Source of the DNA: Amphritea balenae
Lineage (GTDB): Bacteria > Pseudomonadota > Gammaproteobacteria > Pseudomonadales > Balneatricaceae
Assembly (NCBI RefSeq): GCF_003858655.1
Contig: NZ_RQXV01000009.1
Span: 147,044 to 211,043, forward strand
Direction of reading: 5' to 3'
Length of the DNA stretch: 64,000 nucleotides
Both the position numbers and the translations under genes were made by a program. The number at the start of each line of letters is the position of its first letter. Positions within the stretch are counted from its first letter, which is position 1. The notes under the pieces are model-generated. The model saw nothing but the letters and a program-made list of their open reading frames with translations, ran no database searches and was not told the origin of the DNA. Positions 17,481 to 25,340 of the stretch are shown piece after piece.

Positions 17481-17508
17481 AGTCGCCTTTCGACCCAAAG
17501 CGGACATA
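17481..17508 (-). repeat. Hairpin site R5, upstream flank of the recombinase gene
   Basis: Read on the minus strand, it opens TATGTCCGCTTT with core GGGTCG and closes AAAGGCGACT, the same subtype as R4 but inverted. It lies about 57 bp upstream of the recombinase start codon, so it could overlap that gene's promoter. Confidence 0.7.
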
Positions 17509-17527
17509 AATTCTATACAGGCTCTTA

Positions 17528-18343
17528 TCATTTATCAGATGATAGGCGCTCAACTTGCTCAATAAGCTGTTGCGCTGATTCATCCTTTATACGGTTCGCC
17601 TCTTCTTGAAATTCAGTGTAATAATTTGAGAAAGCTGCCTGATCATTTTCAAACTTACCAGCAAAATCAATTTCAGTTGGATTTCCTCTTGAGGGCCAAA
17701 ACCCTATTGCCGAAGGGTGTGCTTGATGTCCTTCTTTGGAAATACTAATTACGGCTCGGAATTTCCTAAATAGAAAATCTTTGGTTGTTTCCGTTTCTGA
17801 GATTTCTACTCCTGCAAGTGCCTCTAAGGCTTGTGTCAACGATGCTATTGACCCAGGTTCACTTTTTATAATTCCAGGGTTAGAAAAGAAAGCCCATACT
17901 TCTTGGGGTGGTAAATGTTCAGTGCCGTTTCTGAACGAAATAGGCAATCCGTTAAAAAGATCAAGTTCGTTGCCTCCATACATAAATACAGTGCCAAATA
18001 TCGCCTTGTATTGACCTCTACTCCATCCACCTAGAACATACTTAGCTCTCCATCCTGCTTTCTGATCTGTGTAATCGACTATAAGAAGGTCATCATCAAT
18101 CGAAATATCTGATTCATTGAGGGTGACAGTATCTTCGTTTCCTTGATCATCTATACGAATCCAACTCCCACCCTTAGGGGAAATATTAAAGACCTGCCTC
18201 TTAGGAGTGGCTATGGAAGATGTTGTTGCCCATGTACCATAGAAATCGGCACCTTTGATGGTGCCGTCTGCGTGAGCCCAGCTAACAGCAAAAAATAATA
18301 AAGCAAAAAGTGATGTGATACTCGGGAAAGCTGTCGTGCGCAT
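17528..18343 (-). CDS. Exported protein of unknown function
   Basis: This is about 271 residues from MRTTAF at 18343. That start is chosen because a signal peptide follows (TSLFALLFFAVSWAHA, then DGTIKG); twelve further codons are open upstream and no strong Shine-Dalgarno marks either. The mature N-terminal half resembles small beta-rich extracytoplasmic domains (FYGTWATTSS, then an alternating hydrophobic pattern). The C-terminal 40 residues are a probable coiled coil (FQEEANRIKDESAQQLIEQVERL). I recognise no family. It lies between hairpin sites R5 and R6, in the cassette-like orientation. Confidence 0.6.
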   Translation of the reverse strand: MRTTAFPSITSLFALLFFAVSWAHADGTIKGADFYGTWATTSSIATPKRQVFNISPKGGSWIRIDDQGNEDTVTLNESDISIDDDLLIVDYTDQKAGWRAKYVLGGWSRGQYKAIFGTVFMYGGNELDLFNGLPISFRNGTEHLPPQEVWAFFSNPGIIKSEPGSIASLTQALEALAGVEISETETTKDFLFRKFRAVISISKEGHQAHPSAIGFWPSRGNPTEIDFAGKFENDQAAFSNYYTEFQEEANRIKDESAQQLIEQVERLSSDK

Positions 18344-18429
18344 TTGTATTACATTCCATGTAGAGTCGTTTGGTTGCATAGTTCGATGAACATTTTAGCA
18401 GTAAGTAGTCTTTTAACAGAAGCAAACTA

Positions 18430-18457
18430 ATGTCCGCTTTTGGCACAAAGCGGACAT
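18430..18457 (-). repeat. 28-bp hairpin site R6 (exact reverse complement of R1)
   Basis: This copy has perfect 11-base arms and loop TGGCAC, which makes it identical to R1 (15161-15188) when read on the minus strand. R1 and R6 together enclose 3.24 kb containing all four accessory genes. The sequence following it, GGCTTATAGC, is shared with the decayed site at 16220-16248. Confidence 0.8.
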
Positions 18458-18496
18458 GGCTTATAGCACCTGATATGTGTCAAATGCTAACTCCTA

Positions 18497-18545
18497 ACCC
18501 CAGTTTGGGTTAATAGCCAGCAACAACCGTTGCCCCTTTTTTATA
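18497..18545. repeat. Right arm of the outer inverted repeat, with a plus-strand terminator
   Basis: This is the inverted partner of 14906-14957. On the plus strand it contains the hairpin GCAAC-AACC-GTTGC followed by CCCTTTTTT, which has the form of a Rho-independent terminator pointing right, out of the insert. The left arm points out of the insert in the opposite direction. The enoyl-CoA hydratase stop codon is 54 bp further right. Confidence 0.6.
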
Positions 18546-18598
18546 ACCGCCTATTTTAAATACTTCGCGCTTATCTGATCGCCAAGCCATAGCCTGGA

Positions 18599-19396
18599 TT
18601 AACCAAAGTTTGGCTTGCGGCTCTCCAGGAACGCGGCCATCCCTTCGGCACGATCAGGCGTCGAAAAGCTCAGCCCGAACAGATCACTCTCCATGATGCA
18701 GGCGTTGTCCAGATCCAGATCCTGGCCTCGTTGCACCAGTTCTTTAGTCAACTGAATCGCGGTACCGCTCTTACCCGCAATCATCGACGCCAGCTTCAAG
18801 CCCTCTTCCAACAGCTGCGGCTGCGGGTAAACATGGTTAACTAGGCCGCGCTGCATCGCTTCTTCTGCGGACATATTACGACCGGTGACCAGCAGTTCCA
18901 TCGCCATCGAAGTGCCGACCAGGCGCGTCAAACGCTGGGTACCACCAAAGCCAGGGGTGACCCCCAGATTGACCTCGGGCTGACCAAACTTGGCATTATC
19001 GGACGCCAGTATAAAGTCACAACTCATCGCCAGCTCACAACCGCCGCCCAACGCATAGCCGTTGACCAGTGCCACCACGGGGATACCCAATGTCTCCAGA
19101 CGGCGGAACAAATGCATACCGTGCTCGGCAAACGCCTTACCCTCGAGCGGGCTAAGGTTGCTCATGTGGGCGATATCCGCACCGGCGACAAAGGCTTTTT
19201 CACCACTGCCGGTGATCAGTAATACCCGCGCCCCCTTATCAGCGGTAACCGTCGATACAGCATTGTTCATCTCTTCAAGCGTCTGGGCATTGAGTGCGTT
19301 AAGCACTTTGGGCCGATTGATCGTCAACAGGTAAACACCATCACGGACCTGTTCTAATAAAATATTGTTGAAGGTTTCAGGATCTAACATAGTCAT
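18599..19396 (-). CDS. Enoyl-CoA hydratase (crotonase), likely 3-hydroxybutyryl-CoA dehydratase
   Basis: This is a 265-residue crotonase-fold enzyme. The oxyanion-hole segment AFVAGADIAHM is at about residues 68-78. The catalytic glutamates lie in GGGCELAMSCDF and GQPEVNLGVTPGFGGTQRL. It hydrates crotonyl-CoA or longer enoyl-CoA to the 3-hydroxy ester. It differs clearly from dienoyl-CoA hydratase and from Oah, which carry diagnostic substitutions. It follows the dehydrogenase gene by 39 bp in a minus-strand operon. AAGGGG seven bases upstream supports the start. It probably acts after glutaryl-CoA dehydrogenase. Confidence 0.88.
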   Translation of the reverse strand: MTMLDPETFNNILLEQVRDGVYLLTINRPKVLNALNAQTLEEMNNAVSTVTADKGARVLLITGSGEKAFVAGADIAHMSNLSPLEGKAFAEHGMHLFRRLETLGIPVVALVNGYALGGGCELAMSCDFILASDNAKFGQPEVNLGVTPGFGGTQRLTRLVGTSMAMELLVTGRNMSAEEAMQRGLVNHVYPQPQLLEEGLKLASMIAGKSGTAIQLTKELVQRGQDLDLDNACIMESDLFGLSFSTPDRAEGMAAFLESRKPNFG

Positions 19397-19409
19397 TGTT
19401 TACCCCTTT

Positions 19410-19451
19410 AACTGTATTGAACTAGCTGTATTGAATTAGCTGTATTGAAAA
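19410..19451. repeat. Triplicated 14-bp tandem repeat over the hbd stop codon
   Basis: Three adjacent copies of a 14-base unit (AACTGTATTGAACT, AGCTGTATTGAATT, AGCTGTATTGAAAA) cover the last codons of the dehydrogenase gene and its 3' flank. On the minus strand they repeat the coding sequence for the final residues and stop, TTCAATACAGCT. It is a local duplication. Confidence 0.75.
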
Positions 19452-20287
19452 AATCCACGCCCGGACTTACGTCCTAAGTATCCCGCATCGACCATCTGTT
19501 TTAGCAACGGACAGGGACGGTATTTTGAATCACTGAAGCCATCATGCAGCACTTCCATGATACTCAGGCAGGTATCCAGACCGATCAGGTCGGCCAGCGC
19601 CAGCGGCCCCATCGGGTGCCCCATGCCCAGCTTCATCACAGTATCGATCTCCTCGGCACTGGCCAGGCCTTCATACAGGGTGAACACCGCTTCGTTGATC
19701 ATCGGCAGTAACACACGGTTAGCCACAAAGCCCGGTGCATCCTTGACATCGACCGGCACCTTACCCAACTGTCTGGCCAGCTCGGTGACCCGGTCAAATA
19801 CTTCATCATCGGTCTGCAATGCTCGAATCACTTCGACCAATTTCATCATCGGCACCGGATTCATAAAGTGCATACCGATCACCTTACCCGGCCGGCCGGT
19901 GACGGCCGCAATACGAGTGATGGAGATAGAGGAGGTATTGGTCGCCAGAATCGCCTGCGGCTGACAGACCCGGTCGAGTTCTTTAAATATAGCCTGTTTG
20001 ATCGCTTCGACTTCGGTGGCAGCTTCGATAGCCATATCCACCTGCGCCAACGATTCTGTCGAGGTGCTGGTTTCAATACGCCCCAGCGCACTGGTCACTT
20101 GCTCAGCTGTGATTTTTTCCTTTGCCTGCATACGCTCAAGGCTAGCTCTGATAGTCGCCAACCCTTGATCGATCGCCTCTTGGCTCTGGTCGCACAAAGA
20201 CACTTTGAGTCCCGCTACTGCACAAATCTGGGCTATACCATTGCCCATTTGACCTGCACCTACCACACCTACATGCTCAATAATCAT
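19436..20287 (-). CDS. hbd: 3-hydroxyacyl-CoA dehydrogenase (3-hydroxybutyryl-CoA dehydrogenase type)
   Basis: This is a 283-residue NAD-dependent dehydrogenase of the short PaaH/Hbd form. The Rossmann motif GVVGAGQMGNGIAQI is at about residues 6-20, the NTSSISITRI segment is near 114, and the catalytic His is in GMHFMNPVPMMKLVE. ATG 20287 is chosen because GTGGAG lies six bases upstream; the frame is open four codons further from a GTG. It would oxidise 3-hydroxybutyryl-CoA and possibly 3-hydroxypimelyl-CoA made by Oah. It lies between the acyl-CoA synthetase and hydratase genes in one operon. Confidence 0.88.
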   Translation of the reverse strand: MIIEHVGVVGAGQMGNGIAQICAVAGLKVSLCDQSQEAIDQGLATIRASLERMQAKEKITAEQVTSALGRIETSTSTESLAQVDMAIEAATEVEAIKQAIFKELDRVCQPQAILATNTSSISITRIAAVTGRPGKVIGMHFMNPVPMMKLVEVIRALQTDDEVFDRVTELARQLGKVPVDVKDAPGFVANRVLLPMINEAVFTLYEGLASAEEIDTVMKLGMGHPMGPLALADLIGLDTCLSIMEVLHDGFSDSKYRPCPLLKQMVDAGYLGRKSGRGFFQYS

Positions 20288-20423
20288 TGCCGTCTCCACT
20301 GTTTTCAGAGTACTTTGAAACTTATAAATTCCATACTGTTATGCCCTGCACAAAAAAATGAATACACGGCGTAGCACTGCGAACGAGTCCCGGGAAAATC
20401 AGGTCCTGTTCACAGGTCTGAAA

Positions 20424-22517
20424 CTAACTATCCAGGCCCTGAATCCGCACAGAATACAGCCGTGCCTGGGTATAACGAGCCAGCGCTTGCATCCCACGCC
20501 CGCACGAGCGGAACACGCAAACCCCTTGATCCATCAATTTTTCCACCATCGGATCGTATAGCGTACCGCCATCAACAATACCGATGATCGGCTTATCCTG
20601 TTCGGCTACCAGTTTGGGTAACAACTGCACAACGCTAGCTTCATCCTTTAGATCAAAGCCGGCACGGCTACTGCGAACCAATGTCCTCATCATCGGTGAC
20701 AATGGGTCCAACCCCACCACAACCGCATCGACATTGTCAGCCTCGGCAAAAGCCTGGGTGCACTGTACGTGGGCTTCGTCATCGGCTCCGGGGTTGATAT
20801 CGATAGGGTTACGTACCTCCATCAACGCATCCAACCGCTTGGCGATCAGAATATCCTCAAGCCGCTGCTGTGTTTCGGGTTTAATCGCTGCCATCTCAAG
20901 CGCGAAACGCCCGGCAACAATACTGTCAGCCATTCCGACCGTTTCAAACCCGGCACCGCTGACTCCGGCAACCCGCACCCCTGCAAGGGTTTTATCGTGC
21001 AGACAACTGGCGATGTAAAACAGGTCGTCAAACTCGGTAAAATCAGCCGCAACCATCGCCCCCGCCTGCGCTAAAATTGTCTCACAGAGCGAATAATCAC
21101 CCGCAATCGATGCCGTATGCCCCAACGCGGAGGCCTGCCCTGACGCGGTGCGCCCCGCTTTATAAACCACTACCTGTTTACCCTTGCGGACGGCTCGTCG
21201 AACCGCATCGGCAAAGGCCAATCCATCCAGATCTTTAAAGCCTTCGATATACACACCGATGGTATCGATAGCATCTTGATCGACATAGTAGTTGAGCATA
21301 TCACCGTGGCTGATATCGGACTGGTTACCCAACGCGGTCATATAGGCCGGATCAAGCCAAGGATTTTTGCTCAGCAGGGTCACCATAAAGGCACCACTCT
21401 GGCTGATCAGCGCCGAATGACGCTGCGCTTTCTTCTGCGGCTTAGGCAACCGCTCTCGGGGAATAAACCAAGAATCGTACTGGCCAGGATGCGACACTAC
21501 CCCCAGACAGTTTCCCCCCAGGAAAACCGGGCCACCATTCTCTTTCAGGTGCGCGGCATTGATACGCTGATTCATCGCCGCGGCGGCTGCTCGGCTTGTT
21601 TCGGTCTCGCCCAGGCCGCCCGGTACAAGCATCACAGACTCGGCGATATCCAGATCGATAATTTGATCGACCAACTCAAACACCCCATCGGCAGCGATCG
21701 CCACGACAAACAAATCAAGCCTGGACTCCAATGAAGCTAAACTTTCGACACAGCGAACCCCGTCTATCTGTGACTCACCGGGGCGGATAATGGTCATCTT
21801 GTCGGCGCTATAACCGCTACCGAGTAGGTTTTTAAGGATGATACGGCCAAAGTTCATTTTGCTGGCCGAAACACCGATAATGCCGATGGACTCGGGATGC
21901 AGCAGTTTATCGATCTTTTTAATCGGTCGGGGAGCCAGTACCTTGATCGGCTGGGTAAAGCTGCAATGACCACCCATCGGTGTTAACTGGCCATCCATCG
22001 GAGCCATTGGGCTCACCTCCAGCCGTTCGAGGACAAAAGGCGCTAGCGCATTATCGGGGGAGAAATGATTGGCGACCTCGATCATCACGGCAAACTGATC
22101 CATCAATAGCTGATCTGATACCGCACCTGCTAGCTGAGTGTAAGCCAGGCTCCGTTTAAACAGCGCAAAGAAATCGTCCACCGATGTCAGCGCGGTAGAG
22201 GCATGGACGATAGCCTCCCCCTTAGCAAAGCGCTGGGCAAACTCGGCTTGTGCGGCCCCCTCCAGTCCGACACTCAGTACCATGCCAAATTCGCGTGTAT
22301 AAGCGATATTCATCGACAGGTTGTGATTCAACGTCACCCCCGATGACGGTCCGACCGCTGCCAGCAAACCAAACCCCAACGCCGAAACCAGCTCAGAAAG
22401 CTCATTTTGACTAAGTGTATATCGCTGTTCAGAGGCCGCTTTTTGAAGCAGTAATACGGTCTTTTGCAGGTCGATAGCGGTATTCGTTTTCGCTACTGCC
22501 GATGTTGTTTTTATCAT
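20424..22517 (-). CDS. ADP-forming acyl-CoA synthetase (acyl-CoA synthetase/ATP-grasp fusion)
   Basis: This is a 697-residue NDP-forming acyl-CoA synthetase. The domain order looks inverted: residues 1-200 resemble part of an ATP-grasp (beta) domain, about 215-340 are the CoA-binding Rossmann domain (IGIIGVSASKMNFGRIILKNLL), and about 355-690 are the succinyl-CoA-ligase-like domain with the phospho-histidine loop GHTASIAGDYS. Such enzymes interconvert acyl-CoA, ADP and phosphate with acid, CoA and ATP. It could activate an aromatic acid at low energy cost, or make ATP from acetyl-CoA. It is first in the operon with hbd and the hydratase gene; its upstream region carries island motifs. Confidence 0.75.
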   Translation of the reverse strand: MIKTTSAVAKTNTAIDLQKTVLLLQKAASEQRYTLSQNELSELVSALGFGLLAAVGPSSGVTLNHNLSMNIAYTREFGMVLSVGLEGAAQAEFAQRFAKGEAIVHASTALTSVDDFFALFKRSLAYTQLAGAVSDQLLMDQFAVMIEVANHFSPDNALAPFVLERLEVSPMAPMDGQLTPMGGHCSFTQPIKVLAPRPIKKIDKLLHPESIGIIGVSASKMNFGRIILKNLLGSGYSADKMTIIRPGESQIDGVRCVESLASLESRLDLFVVAIAADGVFELVDQIIDLDIAESVMLVPGGLGETETSRAAAAAMNQRINAAHLKENGGPVFLGGNCLGVVSHPGQYDSWFIPRERLPKPQKKAQRHSALISQSGAFMVTLLSKNPWLDPAYMTALGNQSDISHGDMLNYYVDQDAIDTIGVYIEGFKDLDGLAFADAVRRAVRKGKQVVVYKAGRTASGQASALGHTASIAGDYSLCETILAQAGAMVAADFTEFDDLFYIASCLHDKTLAGVRVAGVSGAGFETVGMADSIVAGRFALEMAAIKPETQQRLEDILIAKRLDALMEVRNPIDINPGADDEAHVQCTQAFAEADNVDAVVVGLDPLSPMMRTLVRSSRAGFDLKDEASVVQLLPKLVAEQDKPIIGIVDGGTLYDPMVEKLMDQGVCVFRSCGRGMQALARYTQARLYSVRIQGLDS

Positions 22518-22660
22518 TATTTATTTCCGTTAATTGGTCCGAATAAGGAGAAAGTCCTTCCCTCCTATCAAGAGCATGTAAAGCGCAGTATTGTTCATCA
22601 AGCACATAAAAAAGCTTTAGAAAATTACCACACATATCCAAAAACAGTACGTTATATGAT

Positions 22661-22670
22661 ATATAGTGCA
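22661..22670 (-). promoter_or_regulatory. Candidate BzdR-like half site upstream of the acyl-CoA synthetase operon
   Basis: Read on the minus strand, the sequence is TGCACTATAT preceded by GATGA, nine of ten bases as in the pad site. It lies about 145 bp upstream of the synthetase gene and in the same orientation as that gene. Confidence 0.4.
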
Positions 22671-22710
22671 TCATCGTGATTCATCAGAGCAAACGGCTTT
22701 CACCTCATTA

Positions 22711-22725
22711 TTCCGGTAGGCGGAA
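22711..22725. promoter_or_regulatory. Operator-like palindrome of the island type (TTCCGG-TAG-GCGGAA)
   Basis: TTCCGGTAGGCGGAA is related to the TTCCAC-N3-GTGGAA sites at 5970 and 7883, with one mismatch between arms. It lies between the divergent acyl-CoA synthetase and aldehyde oxidoreductase genes, where it could control both. Confidence 0.42.
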
Positions 22726-22846
22726 CGAAACGGCCATTATGCGCAACCAGCCAAACCGCCATTCAGAGCACTAAATCCGGTGATATACAAGGTGAGTCGT
22801 AACCCTGGAGCAACAAAAGCCAAGGAATTAGTTGGAATTAGAATAG

Positions 22847-22878
22847 TTTGATATCAAATTGTTTGTTGATATAGTCAA
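22847..22878. promoter_or_regulatory. Two adjacent TTGA/TCAA palindromes upstream of the aldehyde oxidoreductase gene
   Basis: TTTGATATCAAA (22847-22858) is a perfect 12-bp palindrome, and TTGATATAGTCAA (22866-22878) has TTGA-N5-TCAA arms. They resemble, but do not match, the TTGAT-N4-ATCAA box of FNR regulators (one base short). They may be operators of an oxygen- or redox-sensing factor. The rest of the 410-bp intergenic stretch shows nothing further that I recognise. Confidence 0.35.
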
Positions 22879-22927
22879 ATTACATAACAACGCAGGGTTG
22901 AATTAAAGAGCGAGGTTCAGAACCAGC

Positions 22928-25252
22928 ATGGATATCAAACAACGGGTTGAGCGACTACTAAGCCGCATGCACGACACTCCCCAATACCCTACCCAGGGCA
23001 AAGTGCTGTTTGTCGACTTAGAAAACCGTAGCTCGCAAAGCGGCTACCTACCCAAGGACGTGGTATCCACTTTTCTAGCGGGGCGTGGCGGCAATATGTT
23101 CCTGCTGTATAACCTGCTACAAGAAGACAAAGATGCACTGGATCCAGAAGTGCCATTGATTTTCGGTACCGGCATTCTCACCAGCAACATGCCAGCAGGT
23201 ACCCGCGGCAATGTCACCAGCCGTTCACCCGAGAGCCACGCGATCCTCGACAGCAACGCAGGTGACTACTTCCCCACTTTCCTCAAACGCAACGGTTACG
23301 ATCACCTGGTGCTGTTTGGCCGCAACCCACAATGGACATTGTTAAACATCCGGCAAGATAAGCTCGAGTTCATTGACGCGACCCCCTACCTGGGTATGGA
23401 CAATTTGGAGCTGACGGAAACCATACAGCGTGATTTCGACTGTACCGAGCAAAAAGATATGGCGATGGCACGGATCACCTCTGCAGGTGAAAACCAGGTT
23501 CTGTGTAGCGGTATCATGGGGGGGATCAAGGCGATCTGGGCTCGCGGTGGTGCCGGCGCCAAGATGGGATCGCTCAACCTCAAAGCGGTGATGATCCAGG
23601 GCAAGCTACCGACCTTTGAACTGTCCAAAGAGTTTAAAATTCAAAACAAAGATATCGGTAAGAAGATCCTCAGCACCAGCGTGATCCAGAACGCGCTGAA
23701 AACAGTGGGGACGCCCTTCCTCTACAAGCCCAGCCGGGTACTCGGCGCGATGGGAACCAAGAACAACCAGGAAACAACCTGGCATGACACCCTCGACGCC
23801 GACAATTTCGACCCCTACCGCCCTGGCATGAGCCGCTGCTATCAATGCCCGGTTCGCTGTCGTGCCGACAATGACATGCTGCCCGGTGGCAAAGGCGGCT
23901 GGGGTGCCAGCGCACTAACCGGAATCGCCGGCAATGCCAGTTACGACAAACAGCAGAGCGAGCTCGACCATCACAAGCTGCGAACCTACAACGGTATCAA
24001 CGAGGACGGTGTTTTCGATAAGTACGATAAGGGCGAAGGCCCCGAGTACATCATCGTCGGCAAATTCGGCCCCAATATCGGTATCAAAAGCCCCGAACAG
24101 GTACTGCGCCTGAACAATATTCTTAACGACCTGGCACTCGATGCCTCCAGCGCAGGTGCGTCAATCGCCTGGGCGATGGAGCTTTACCAACGCGGCATTA
24201 TCGATCAGAGCGACACCGGCGGCCTGGATCTAACCTGGGGTAACTACCCGGTGGTGGAACAGCTACTGTTTATGACCGTTAAGCGTGAAGGTTTCGGTAA
24301 CGTTATTGCCGACTCGGCCAGAGCGGTCGAAAACGGTCATTACCCCGAAGAAGCCCTGCAATATCGAATGGCTGTTAAAGGCTTGTTCCAATCCGACCCA
24401 CACGATTCACGGATACTCAAAGCGTTTGCGCTAGGACTGGCCGTCGCCACTCGCGGAATGGATCACCTGCGTAACCGCGTCACCCTGGAGATCAACGCCC
24501 GCATCAACGATGACGCAAAGTTCAAGACCGAGCTTTACGGCGGCGTGGTAGCTCCTGAGCCCAACGGCTACCAGGGCAAGGAATATGCGGTACGGCGCTG
24601 CGAGGATACCTACGCGGTCGGCGACTCGATCGGTATGTGCCGCTTCAACACCAAGCTGTTCAACTCGCCATCGCTACCCGATCTGACCGATTTCTCCGAT
24701 CACCTGAACGAGATGACCGGACTCGGTCTCAACGTAGAATCACTGTACGAGAGCGGTCGCAGCATCACCGGATTGGAGCGGATGCTCAATTTCCGCCTCG
24801 GCCTGCGCGGTAAAGATGACACCCTGCCACCGCGTTGGTTCGATGAGCCGATCAACGTCGGTCCGTTCAAGGGTGAGAAGATCGACCGCGACGAGTTCGA
24901 AGCCATGAAGTCTCGCTTCTACAGCATCACCGGGCTCAACGCCGAGGGCACCCCTGCGCTGGACTGGCACCACAAACTCTCCAGCCTGGCCACCGGTTAT
25001 GCGATCAAGGTCGACCTGTCCGAGGCGATGCCCGGTGCACCTGAGCAGGCGCTGATCATCGACGAGCCGATCAACAGCATCAGTCAACTGCGCCAGGCGC
25101 TACTGCGCAAACTACCCGAGGCGTCTGAGCAGTTGAGTAACGACACCATCAACATCGCCATCAACGGCGACATGGTATTGTCGGGCGAACAAACAACACC
25201 GGTTCCCAACGGTAGTGAAGTGACCCTAGTACCGATCATCGCCGGCGGTTGA
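22928..25252 (+). CDS. aor: Tungsten-type aldehyde:ferredoxin oxidoreductase with C-terminal ubiquitin-like sulfur-carrier domain
   Basis: This is a 774-residue protein. Residues 1-690 are the AOR family fold: the N-terminal domain with LAGRGGNMFLLYNLL, and the [4Fe-4S] ligands CYQCPVRC (C-x2-C-x3-C, about residue 304) plus the later Cys in DSIGMCRF (about 580). AORs use a tungsten or molybdenum bis-pyranopterin to oxidise aldehydes to acids. Residues from about 695 form a MoaD/ThiS-like beta-grasp domain ending in the diglycine IIAGG at the very C terminus, the form that becomes thiocarboxylated in pterin cofactor synthesis. In this context it may oxidise phenylacetaldehyde or benzaldehyde. 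A class II benzoyl-CoA reductase relative cannot be excluded, as BamB shares the family. Confidence 0.85.
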   Translation: MDIKQRVERLLSRMHDTPQYPTQGKVLFVDLENRSSQSGYLPKDVVSTFLAGRGGNMFLLYNLLQEDKDALDPEVPLIFGTGILTSNMPAGTRGNVTSRSPESHAILDSNAGDYFPTFLKRNGYDHLVLFGRNPQWTLLNIRQDKLEFIDATPYLGMDNLELTETIQRDFDCTEQKDMAMARITSAGENQVLCSGIMGGIKAIWARGGAGAKMGSLNLKAVMIQGKLPTFELSKEFKIQNKDIGKKILSTSVIQNALKTVGTPFLYKPSRVLGAMGTKNNQETTWHDTLDADNFDPYRPGMSRCYQCPVRCRADNDMLPGGKGGWGASALTGIAGNASYDKQQSELDHHKLRTYNGINEDGVFDKYDKGEGPEYIIVGKFGPNIGIKSPEQVLRLNNILNDLALDASSAGASIAWAMELYQRGIIDQSDTGGLDLTWGNYPVVEQLLFMTVKREGFGNVIADSARAVENGHYPEEALQYRMAVKGLFQSDPHDSRILKAFALGLAVATRGMDHLRNRVTLEINARINDDAKFKTELYGGVVAPEPNGYQGKEYAVRRCEDTYAVGDSIGMCRFNTKLFNSPSLPDLTDFSDHLNEMTGLGLNVESLYESGRSITGLERMLNFRLGLRGKDDTLPPRWFDEPINVGPFKGEKIDRDEFEAMKSRFYSITGLNAEGTPALDWHHKLSSLATGYAIKVDLSEAMPGAPEQALIIDEPINSISQLRQALLRKLPEASEQLSNDTINIAINGDMVLSGEQTTPVPNGSEVTLVPIIAGG

Positions 25253-25263
25253 TAGTCATAACG

Positions 25264-25300
25264 GTGCTCGAACCGAGCTGTAACAGGCCGGTTCAAGCAC
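25264..25300. repeat. Strong intercistronic hairpin
   Basis: The arms GTGCTCGAACCG (25264-25275) and CGGTTCAAGCAC (25289-25300) pair over 12 bases with one G-U, around a 13-base loop. No T-run follows, so it is more likely an mRNA-stabilising or partial attenuating structure between the aldehyde oxidoreductase and hemerythrin genes than a full terminator. Confidence 0.55.
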
Positions 25301-25340
25301 TATTCAGTATTGGTTTTCTATTTCTTTATGAGGAGATCCT

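Noticed and set aside
15161..18457. Hairpin copies as a CRISPR array
   Set aside because: Copies are spaced by hundreds of bases with genes between, are palindromic and in both orientations, and no cas gene is present.
18599..19396. Crotonase gene as the missing dienoyl-CoA hydratase (dch)
   Set aside because: Both catalytic glutamate regions are of the ordinary crotonase type, and the gene is beside hbd and not had/oah.
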